This document shows positions 36,379-44,048 of a stretch of DNA of 47,118 nt, piece by piece. The stretch comes from Patescibacteria group bacterium. Its GTDB lineage: Archaea > Nanobdellota > Nanobdellia > Pacearchaeales > GW2011-AR1. The stretch lies in NCBI GenBank assembly GCA_019428815.1, contig JAHYJW010000001.1, positions 1 to 47,118 of the forward strand. Direction: 5' to 3'. A program made the position numbers and the translations under genes. Numbering within the stretch: position 1 is the stretch's first letter; every line of letters starts with the position of its first letter. Under the pieces are notes generated by a model, which did not search any database, had not been told where the DNA came from, and saw nothing but the letters and a program-made list of their open reading frames with translations.

Positions 36379-37455
36379 ATGGTATTAGATTTTGCAAAAG
36401 AAGCAGTACAAAACGCAGAAACACATAGTATTAACTTTGATGACCTAAAAGCTGGAAAGGCTAATATAAAAGTTATTGGTGTTGGAGGAATGGGTTGTAA
36501 CGCAATAACTTGGTTATTCAATAAAGGGATTAATGGTGCTACAGTTTATGCAGTGAACACAGATGCTCTTCATTTAAGTGTTTCCAAATCAGACGAAAAA
36601 ATCCTTTTAGGTAAGGAACTTACAAGAGGATTGGGTGCTGGAGGAAAACCTCAAGTAGGGAGAGAATCTGCAAAAGAGGCACTTAGTGAATTGAAAAAAG
36701 CAGTCTCTGGAGCAGATATGGTCTTTGTTTTAGCAGGGCTTGGAGGAGGTACCGGAACTGGTGCTGTCCCAGTTATTGCACAACTTGCTAAGGAAACTGG
36801 AGCAGTAGTAATCGGGGTGGTTACAATGCCTTTCGAATCTGAAAAAGCAAGAATAGACAAAGCTGAATTTGGATTACAAGAACTTAGAGAGGTTACAGAT
36901 ACTTGTGTTGTTTTAGATAACAATAGACTGGTGGATATCGCAGGACAACTCCCAATTGAACAAGCATTTGCAGTAGCAAATGAACTTGTTAGTACAATGA
37001 TAAAGGGAATTGTTGAAACTATCACTTTACCAAGTTTAATTAACTTGGATTATGCAGACGTTTCAGCAATAATGAAAGATGGAGGTGTTGCAGTGATAGG
37101 TATAGGTGAAGACGATTCTTCAGAGCGTGTTAGTCAAGCTGTTAGGCAAGCCCTTACACATCCTCTACTTGACGTGGATTATAAAGGTGCCAATGGAGCT
37201 TTGATACACGTTACCTGTGGCCCAGATTTGAAATTAGAGGAATTTGATCAGATTGGTAGAATTGTCTCTGATAATTTAGGCCCAGAAGCAAATGTGATTA
37301 TTGGAGCAAGAATTAGTAAAGAATTCCAGGGTAGGGTTCGTGTCATAACTATAATGACAGGAGTTCGATCACCATATCTTATTGGAAAAGACTTTGAAGA
37401 AAAACCCGCTACTCTTAAAGAGATATCTGATTTGGGTATAGAAGTCTGGAAATAA
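36379..37455 (+). CDS. ftsZ: Cell division protein FtsZ
   Basis: IKVIGVGGMGCNAI; VLAGLGGGTGTGAVPVIA; VTMPFESEKARIDKAEFGLQEL; NNRL; YADVSAIMKDGGVAVIGIG. Confidence 0.97.
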   Translation: MVLDFAKEAVQNAETHSINFDDLKAGKANIKVIGVGGMGCNAITWLFNKGINGATVYAVNTDALHLSVSKSDEKILLGKELTRGLGAGGKPQVGRESAKEALSELKKAVSGADMVFVLAGLGGGTGTGAVPVIAQLAKETGAVVIGVVTMPFESEKARIDKAEFGLQELREVTDTCVVLDNNRLVDIAGQLPIEQAFAVANELVSTMIKGIVETITLPSLINLDYADVSAIMKDGGVAVIGIGEDDSSERVSQAVRQALTHPLLDVDYKGANGALIHVTCGPDLKLEEFDQIGRIVSDNLGPEANVIIGARISKEFQGRVRVITIMTGVRSPYLIGKDFEEKPATLKEISDLGIEVWK

Positions 37456-37486
37456 ACTAGTTTATTGAATAAGACACGTATATTTT

Positions 37487-37540
37487 AAATTCCGGGGTTT
37501 TCCCGGAATTTTTTATTTTTTTATTTTTTTAAAAATTAAG
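37487..37540 (+). terminator. Intrinsic-type terminator after ftsZ
   Basis: 10-bp perfect stem AAATTCCGGG-GTTTT-CCCGGAATTT followed by a T-rich tract. Confidence 0.8.
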
Positions 37541-37563
37541 CTTAAGAGAATTTTTCTACTTCG

Positions 37564-38121
37564 TTAAACATCCATTTTTTTCAATTTTTTCATTCTAATT
37601 TGTTTCCATTCATCAAAATAAAGTATTTCATCAAAATCTATTCTCATTTTTCTAGTTCTTCTTTTATCATAATCAAAACCAATAGGAAAAAGGGCTTCTA
37701 TTTCTATTTTTTCAGGTATTTTTAAAATTTTTTTAATCTGTTCGTCTACAAAATATCCTATCCAGCATGTTGATAAACCAAGTTCTTCTATTTTTAATAA
37801 GAAATTTTGGATTGCTGATCCTGCTTGTTGTTTTACATAACTTTCTCCTTTCTTTCCGTAAGAATTAACTGTTCTTGAAGGATCAGAACAAACTACAACT
37901 AAATACTGGGCCTTACCCACAAAGTCTTGTTGACAAGCTTTAGTAATCTTTTTTATCTTTTCTAAATCACTTACAACTATAAATCTTAATGTAAAATTTC
38001 CTCCAGCCATAGGAGCATATCTTGTTAAATCAATTGCTTCTAGTATAGATCTCCAATCAGGTTTTTTTGAATTAAATTTTCTTACACTACGTCTTGATTT
38101 TATTATCTTATCAAGTCCCAT
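37564..38121 (-). CDS. Nitroreductase family protein
   Basis: IIKSRRSVRKFNSKKPDW; LTRYAPMAGGNFTLRFIVVSD; QQAGSAIQNFLLKIEELGLSTCWIGYF. Confidence 0.9.
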   Translation of the reverse strand: MGLDKIIKSRRSVRKFNSKKPDWRSILEAIDLTRYAPMAGGNFTLRFIVVSDLEKIKKITKACQQDFVGKAQYLVVVCSDPSRTVNSYGKKGESYVKQQAGSAIQNFLLKIEELGLSTCWIGYFVDEQIKKILKIPEKIEIEALFPIGFDYDKRRTRKMRIDFDEILYFDEWKQIRMKKLKKMDV

Positions 38122-38207
38122 GTTTTAAAAAAGTTAATCCTCTTTATAAAATTAATCAAAATTAATTAAACCAGAGGTAGTAATTTAAAAAGAGGCACTC
38201 TTTTCAT

Positions 38208-39335
38208 TTAAAATTTTATAACTCCCCCTCCGAGGGTATTCTTTTTGTTGTATAAAACAATTGCTTGACCTTCTGAAATCCCTGTTATTGATTCTTTTAA
38301 GATTACTCTAAATTGTTTGATCTTCTTGTCATAAAATAGTTTACTAGGCATCAATTCACCAACTTGTCTTATTCTTGCTTTTAAATTATAAACCTTGTTC
38401 TTTTGAGGTATTTTTCCAATCCAATGGGGGTCTTTAAGGGTAATTTCTTTTCTGTAGAGAATCGGATGATTTTTTGGTGCTGCTATAATCTCGTTTTTTT
38501 CTAGGTCCTTTTTAGCAACATACCACCTTTCTACTTTCTTTCCTTCTCCTTTTTCGATTTCTATACCAAATCTGGGACCAATTCTTTGCCCAATTGTATA
38601 ATAATATATCCCGTCATGATACCCAATAAACTTTCCTGCCGGATTTAGAATTTTTCCTTTTTTTGGCTTAATTTTTTTTTGTAAGAATTCCTTTAAGTTT
38701 ATTTTTCCTATAAAACAAATACCCACAGTTCCTTTTCTATTAAAATTAGGAAAATTATTTTCTTTTGCAATTTTTCGAACCTGATTTTTGGTATATGACC
38801 CAATTGGGAACAAACTATGTTCTAAATCTTTTTGACTTAATCTATAAAGAAAATAACTTTGATCTTTTGATTCGTCTTTTGCTCTATGAAGTTCATACTT
38901 CTTTATTTTTTTGTTATGTTTTACTTGTGCATAATGCCCGGTTACGATAAAATCTGCCCCTAGTTTTTTAGCTGCAGCATATATTAATGGAAACTTTATT
39001 TTTTGATTGCAGTCTATATCTGGGTTAGGGGTTATTCCGGATTTGTAAAGCTTAAACATCCTTTCTACTACTTCTTTTCGATATTCTTTTTCAAAATCAA
39101 ACGTTATAAGAGGAATTTTTAATATTTCTGATATCTTTATTGCTTCTTTTCTGTCTTCTTTCCACCTACATTCCCCTAGATCATTTTTCGTTTCAGACCA
39201 ATTTTTCATAAAAGCACCAATAACATCATAACCTTTTTTTTTCATAATAAGAGCTGCAACACTAGAATCTACTCCTCCTGACATAGCTACCAAAACTTTC
39301 AATTTTTTTTCCTTCAATTTTCTTCTTTTGTTCAT
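38208..39335 (-). CDS. mnmA: tRNA-specific 2-thiouridylase MnmA (bacterial type)
   Basis: VLVAMSGGVDSSVAALIMKKKGYDVIGAFMKNW; GITPNPDIDCNQKIKF; GHYAQV; DQSYFLYRL; GTVGICFIG; GGGVI. Confidence 0.95.
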   Translation of the reverse strand: MNKRRKLKEKKLKVLVAMSGGVDSSVAALIMKKKGYDVIGAFMKNWSETKNDLGECRWKEDRKEAIKISEILKIPLITFDFEKEYRKEVVERMFKLYKSGITPNPDIDCNQKIKFPLIYAAAKKLGADFIVTGHYAQVKHNKKIKKYELHRAKDESKDQSYFLYRLSQKDLEHSLFPIGSYTKNQVRKIAKENNFPNFNRKGTVGICFIGKINLKEFLQKKIKPKKGKILNPAGKFIGYHDGIYYYTIGQRIGPRFGIEIEKGEGKKVERWYVAKKDLEKNEIIAAPKNHPILYRKEITLKDPHWIGKIPQKNKVYNLKARIRQVGELMPSKLFYDKKIKQFRVILKESITGISEGQAIVLYNKKNTLGGGVIKF

Positions 39336-39458
39336 TTTTTTATTAATGTTTTTTTAAAAATGTTATAAAATTTAAGTTGAATAGTTACTTAAATATTCGG
39401 TTATCTTTTTGAGACATCTTAAACCAGAAAAATAAGACTCCCAATTGAAAAAGAATTA

Positions 39459-39557
39459 CGCCCGAGACTGGACTCGAACCAGCGACCTAACGGTTTCCGC
39501 CTTTTAAATTTGCGATTTTTAACAGCCGTTCGCTCTGACCAACTGAGCTACTCGGGC
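39459..39557 (-). tRNA. tRNA-Asn (GTT) with 25-nt intron
   Basis: GCCCGAG TA GCTC..GAGC G AACGG CTGTTA[intron]A CCGTT AGGTC GCTGG TTCGAGT CCAGT CTCGGGC G; acceptor and anticodon stems pair after removing 25 nt at the canonical 37/38 site; G73. Confidence 0.93.
39495..39519 (-). other. tRNA-Asn intron AAAATCGCAAATTTAAAAGGCGGAA (37/38 position)
   Basis: Excess nucleotides in the anticodon loop; exact boundary assumes the canonical site and is ambiguous within the A-run. Confidence 0.8.
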
Positions 39558-39723
39558 AGGTTTTTATTTCTTTTACTTTGCCTATTTAACCTTAAATTAA
39601 AACCTGGTATTTGATATATAAATGTTTTGTGCTAAAACTAAAATAACCTTAATTGAAGAATTTTTTCTAGAATTTCCTAGAACATAGTAAGTTATATAAA
39701 AACAAAAAACTAAAATTAAAGAA

Positions 39724-41019
39724 ATGGAGAAAGTTAATTTTATCTCGGTTCAAGAAGCAATTAAAAAAAAGTCTGGGAAAGTTTCTTTAAGGGGGTGGGT
39801 TTATCGAGAAAGAGGCTCAAATAAAATTAAATTTATTGTTCTTAGAGATTCTTCTAATATTATCCAATGCGTTTTAGAAAGAGAAAAATTTGAGACTCAA
39901 TGGGATGAAATAGACAAATTAAAAATTGAAAGTTCAGTTGAGATACATGGGAAAATAAAAGAAGATAAAAGGGCTCCTACAGGGTATGAGGTTTTAGTCG
40001 ATAAAATAAAAATCTTCCAAATTGCAGAGGAATATCCTATTGGAAAAGATTTAAACGAAAAATTATTAGGAGATCGGAGACATCTTTGGCTAAGGAGTAG
40101 AAAGATGACCGCAATCTTAAAAATAAGATCTACACTTCTTTTTGCATTACATAAATTCTTTAGAAAAAATAACTTTATAGAAGTTGAAGCACCTTCTTTT
40201 ACAGCTTCTACTAGTGAGGGAGGTTCTACTACTTTCGAAGTCTCTTATTTTGGAAAAAAAGCTTACCTAACTCAATCCTGGCAGTTTTATGCAGAGAATA
40301 TTATCCATGCAGTTGAAAGAGCTTATGCAATTGCCCCTTCATTTAGAGCAGAGAAATCAAGAACTTCTCGACATCTTACAGAATTTTGGCATTGTGAAGT
40401 TGAAGCAGCTTGGATAAATTTAGATGATTTGATCAAACTTACTAAAGACTGTTTACACTATGTCATTGAAGAGGTTATTAAGGAGAATACCCCTGAGCTT
40501 GTTTCCTTAGGGGTAAATATCCCTCTGTTAAAGAAATCTAAAGATAGGTTCGGAAGAATAAAATATTCAGAGGCAATTGAAAAATTAAATGAGATGGGCC
40601 ATAAGATTAAGTATGGGGAGGATTTTGGTGCAGAAGAGGAGAAAAAATTAGTGGGGTATTTTAATTGTGATTTATTATTTGTAACAAATTACCCTTTAGA
40701 AATATTAAAATTCTATCATGGTGAAGATTTAAAGAATCCAGGTACAGGTACAAACTTTAATCTTCTGGCAAAAGGTTTGGGCGAAATAGTTGATGGTTCT
40801 CAGAGAGAAGAGAACCTTGATAAGATTATTAAAAGATTAAAAAAGGCTAAGATAAACTTAGGAATCTCAGATTGGTATTTAGATTCAAGGAGATACGGGA
40901 GTGTTCCTCATTCAGGATTTGGATTAGGTGTTGAGAGGGTTATCCAGTGGATTTGTGGATTAGAGAACATAAAAGAATCAATCCCATTTCCAAGAACACC
41001 AGATATGATATATCCCTAG
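39724..41019 (+). CDS. asnS: Asparaginyl-tRNA synthetase
   Basis: GDRRHLWLRSRKMTAILKIRSTLL; STSEGGSTTFEVSYFGKKAYLTQSWQFYAE; HLTEFWHCEVEAAW; RYGSVPHSGFGLGVERVIQWICGLENIKESIPFPRTPDMIYP. Confidence 0.92.
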   Translation: MEKVNFISVQEAIKKKSGKVSLRGWVYRERGSNKIKFIVLRDSSNIIQCVLEREKFETQWDEIDKLKIESSVEIHGKIKEDKRAPTGYEVLVDKIKIFQIAEEYPIGKDLNEKLLGDRRHLWLRSRKMTAILKIRSTLLFALHKFFRKNNFIEVEAPSFTASTSEGGSTTFEVSYFGKKAYLTQSWQFYAENIIHAVERAYAIAPSFRAEKSRTSRHLTEFWHCEVEAAWINLDDLIKLTKDCLHYVIEEVIKENTPELVSLGVNIPLLKKSKDRFGRIKYSEAIEKLNEMGHKIKYGEDFGAEEEKKLVGYFNCDLLFVTNYPLEILKFYHGEDLKNPGTGTNFNLLAKGLGEIVDGSQREENLDKIIKRLKKAKINLGISDWYLDSRRYGSVPHSGFGLGVERVIQWICGLENIKESIPFPRTPDMIYP

Positions 41020-41036
41020 AAGTTTGTAAAAATAAA

Positions 41037-41600
41037 TTAAATTTCTAACCTTTCATCATCCTCTTTAAGTCCAAGATCTAAAACTGGTTTTATTTGGTGT
41101 TTTTCAAGATAACTATAGACATTTCCATGTTTAGACCCCTTTATTATTAAAATAACTGCTCTTTCTGCATTCTTTATGTGTTCTGGTTCTCCAATAACCC
41201 CTATCCAATTATCTTTTATCTCAAAATAACACCCTGTAAGGGTTGAAAGTGTTTTTAGAGCTTTTCCCTTTGTTCCAATAAGTCGAGACTTTATCCTTGC
41301 GAAATCTTTTCTTTTGGTGTGTTCTTTAATGTTTATTGACTCAAAAATAAAATCTTCTTCTTTAATCAAAAGTGCTGTAGAAAAAGGAAAACCAAAATCT
41401 AAAGCCGTTATCACTTTTTCAGCTTTATATTCATCTTCAGGGGCTCCTGTAATCTGAATCTCTTTCCCCCGACTTTCTATCTTTATGTTTAATCTCTTTT
41501 CAAGCCTTTTTTTATTTTTTAATACTCTTGGAAATTTTTCTATAATTAGTCTAACCATTCTTATTTTTTTGTTACCCCCATTTTTTATTAATGAGAACAA
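41037..41600 (-). CDS. KH-domain RNA-binding protein (Dim2/Pno1-like)
   Basis: DFARIKSRLIGTKGKALKTLSTLTGCYFEIKDNWIGVIGEPEHIKNAERAVILIIKGSKHGNVYSYLEK. Confidence 0.9.
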   Translation of the reverse strand: MFSLIKNGGNKKIRMVRLIIEKFPRVLKNKKRLEKRLNIKIESRGKEIQITGAPEDEYKAEKVITALDFGFPFSTALLIKEEDFIFESINIKEHTKRKDFARIKSRLIGTKGKALKTLSTLTGCYFEIKDNWIGVIGEPEHIKNAERAVILIIKGSKHGNVYSYLEKHQIKPVLDLGLKEDDERLEI

Positions 41601-41616
41601 TTTTTAATAAACTTAA

Positions 41617-41970
41617 CTAAAATTCATCTAAATTTTCTGATTTTAAATAACCTCTTTCTTTTAACCAATTAACTTGGTTTATTCTATACTTGAAAATAAC
41701 ATCCCCTTTTTCTTTGTCAAGTTCCCAAGGTTCAATTATTACAGTATCCCCTGGACGAAGCCAAAGAGCCCTTTTCAACCTTCCTGGAACACGACAATTT
41801 CTTTTTTTACCATCTAAACAATTTACAAACATTTTATTTCCTCCTAATCTTTGTTCTATAATTCCCAACATTTCCTCACCTCTTGGGAGTCTTACTCTGA
41901 TTACTTTATCGGGATTTTCTTCTTGTTGCCCTTTCCTGTTTCCTTTTTTATTCATTTTTTTATTAGTCAC
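41617..41970 (-). CDS. eif1a: Translation initiation factor aIF1A
   Basis: RVRLPRGEEMLGIIEQRLGGNKMFVNCLDGKKRNCRVPGRLKRALWLRPGDTVIIEPWELD. Confidence 0.96.
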   Translation of the reverse strand: MTNKKMNKKGNRKGQQEENPDKVIRVRLPRGEEMLGIIEQRLGGNKMFVNCLDGKKRNCRVPGRLKRALWLRPGDTVIIEPWELDKEKGDVIFKYRINQVNWLKERGYLKSENLDEF

Positions 41971-42053
41971 GCTTTATTTATAAAATTTAAGACACCTTTA
42001 TAATCCTTATGATTATTCTTAGGCTTTTAATATCTCCTAGTGTTTCTTAATCT

Positions 42054-42350
42054 TTATAGAAGTACTAACGAATAGGGTATTCCTTGAATTGTTTTTATAT
42101 CTTTTTCAGAGATGATCTCGGATTTAATTGCGGTTTCTATAGATTTTTTACCTACAATGTTGAAAGTAGCATCTTCTCTAGACATTTTTTTTATGATTGA
42201 CAGTGTTTCCTCTTCATTTAATTCTTCCCCCTTGTAAAAATTTTCTTTGAGATCTAATTGAAATTCTCCTTCTTCAAATTTTTTATTAAGAAGTTCATTA
42301 TCACAAATAGTTACAACATCTCTATATGATTTTATTATTTTTACAAACAT
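42054..42350 (-). CDS. DUF424 family protein
   Basis: MFVKIIKSYRDVVTICDNELLNKKFEEGEFQLDLKENFYKGEEL..FNIVGKKSIETAI; location next to aIF1A/aIF2beta is typical. Confidence 0.8.
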   Translation of the reverse strand: MFVKIIKSYRDVVTICDNELLNKKFEEGEFQLDLKENFYKGEELNEEETLSIIKKMSREDATFNIVGKKSIETAIKSEIISEKDIKTIQGIPYSLVLL

Positions 42351-42458
42351 TTTAATTAGATTTTTTTCTTTTATTTAAAATTTCTGTTACAACTAAGAGA
42401 ATCTTTAAAAAACATAAAATTACCCCTTTCTTCTATTGAGAAAGATTATTCAGAGATT

Positions 42459-42650
42459 TTAGAAGGATTTTTTCGAGCCTTCTTCTAAGGCTTTTTCTGC
42501 ATTTTCTTTGGATAACATAGCACTCATTCTTGTTCCACAACGAGAACAAGTTCCTTTTGCCATAAATCCGCCCCTTACAGTCTGGGTTATTTCAGAGTCC
42601 TTCATCTCTATATCTTTTTCTTTGCATTTTACGCAATATCCTTTTACCAT
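42459..42650 (-). CDS. Small zinc-ribbon protein (DUF5679-like)
   Basis: CVKCKEKDIEMKDSEITQTVRGGFMAKGTCSRCGTRMSAML. Confidence 0.8.
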   Translation of the reverse strand: MVKGYCVKCKEKDIEMKDSEITQTVRGGFMAKGTCSRCGTRMSAMLSKENAEKALEEGSKKSF

Positions 42651-42775
42651 TTTTTTTTAAAGATTTTTAGGTTTTTAAGGCTTATTATTAAGGCTTATTT
42701 AAAAAGAATTCTTAAATTAAGAAAGAAGTTTAAAATTAATCTCAAAATTTTAATTTTTTATTTAGTTAACTATGG

Positions 42776-43195
42776 CTACCTTATGGGATGTTTAGCCCCG
42801 CAAGCTAAGCAATGTACAAAACTTATTCTGCTTTGTGCTGGTTTTATTATTTCGGTATCTGGTTTTTTGCACTCTTTACATAAAACAAATTCATGGAGGT
42901 AAGATTCTACTTTTTGGTTTATTTTAGCACTAGGTACCTTGATATTGAGAACTAACCTGTCTCCCATCTTTTGGCCAGATGCTGCAAGTTCTTTTAGCAT
43001 AAACTTTTGAAAGTGTTCTGGATTCCTCCTTAAATGAACTGCTATCTGATAAAAATTGGTAAGAATTGTTTTTTTACCTTCAAAATAACCTTCTATTTTT
43101 GGAACCTTAAATCTTTCTCCAGAGATCTCTGATTGTTTTACTTTCTTATAGGCATTTTCTAAAAGTTTGTTGTATTCATCATCTTTAATTTCCAT
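42776..43195 (-). CDS. eif2b: Translation initiation factor aIF2 subunit beta
   Basis: KTILTNFYQIAVHLRRNPEHFQKFMLKELAASGQ; zinc ribbon CKECKKPDTEI..CLACGAKHPIR. Confidence 0.95.
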   Translation of the reverse strand: MEIKDDEYNKLLENAYKKVKQSEISGERFKVPKIEGYFEGKKTILTNFYQIAVHLRRNPEHFQKFMLKELAASGQKMGDRLVLNIKVPSAKINQKVESYLHEFVLCKECKKPDTEIIKPAQSRISFVHCLACGAKHPIR

Positions 43196-43339
43196 TTTTT
43201 TGCTTTGTATTATTTAATTACCTTAACAGACTTTATCTTAGAATATTAAACGTATTTTTAAGGTTTGAGGTTTTTTAACCACTGGGCCCTACTTAAATTC
43301 CTGGTTATTTTCTTGGGGGATATTAATTATAAAAAAATA

Positions 43340-43990
43340 TTACCCTAGCCACCTAATTTTTTTTGGCCGAGGTTCAAATACAATCCCCTCTTCTAATAAT
43401 TTTTGAATCTCTTCTTCAATTAAACTTGTAGAAACTTCTTTAAATTCTGAAGTTATATCTTCTATTTCAATTCCACCCAATTCTTCAGCATTTTTGATTA
43501 AGTCCAAAATCTTATCTTTTATTGCCATAACTTGTTCTTTTTCAACAAACCCCGAATTTGGAGTCTTATCTCTTTCAGTTTCTAATTTTCTCAATAAAAG
43601 GTATTGAGTATCCATCTCTCTTATAACTTCTGGGGCAATGTATACCTCATTGTTCCAATATCTTAAGTTTCCGATTATAACCACTGTTTGTCCTTGAAAA
43701 AAATCTTTAAATCGTTCATAATCATCTCCAAAAACCTTAAGTTTAATTTGTCCAGAACCGTCATCTAAAGTAAAAAAAACATATCTTCGATTTCCTTCAC
43801 TTGAATCTAAACCCCCTGATTGTTCATATTTGTCCACAATATTCCCAATTAAGTTTATTCTCATAACCCTTCTATTTCCAATTTCAAGAAAAGAAAATCT
43901 CTCTCTATCCATAATTGGTTTACCGGTTAAGATCTCCCCAATTCTTAGTTTATATGCAATATTTCTCTTTATTTGTTGTTCGTTAGCCAT
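43340..43990 (-). CDS. RPA-like OB-fold single-strand DNA-binding protein
   Basis: RVMRINLIGNIVDKY..RRYVFFTLDDGSGQIKLKVFGDDYERFKDFFQGQTVVIIGNLRYWNNEVYIAPEVIR. Confidence 0.85.
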   Translation of the reverse strand: MANEQQIKRNIAYKLRIGEILTGKPIMDRERFSFLEIGNRRVMRINLIGNIVDKYEQSGGLDSSEGNRRYVFFTLDDGSGQIKLKVFGDDYERFKDFFQGQTVVIIGNLRYWNNEVYIAPEVIREMDTQYLLLRKLETERDKTPNSGFVEKEQVMAIKDKILDLIKNAEELGGIEIEDITSEFKEVSTSLIEEEIQKLLEEGIVFEPRPKKIRWLG

Positions 43991-44048
43991 TTTTAATAAA
44001 TTTTTTTTATTTTTTATATCTTAACTGAATTTGAGTCTTTTAAATAAC

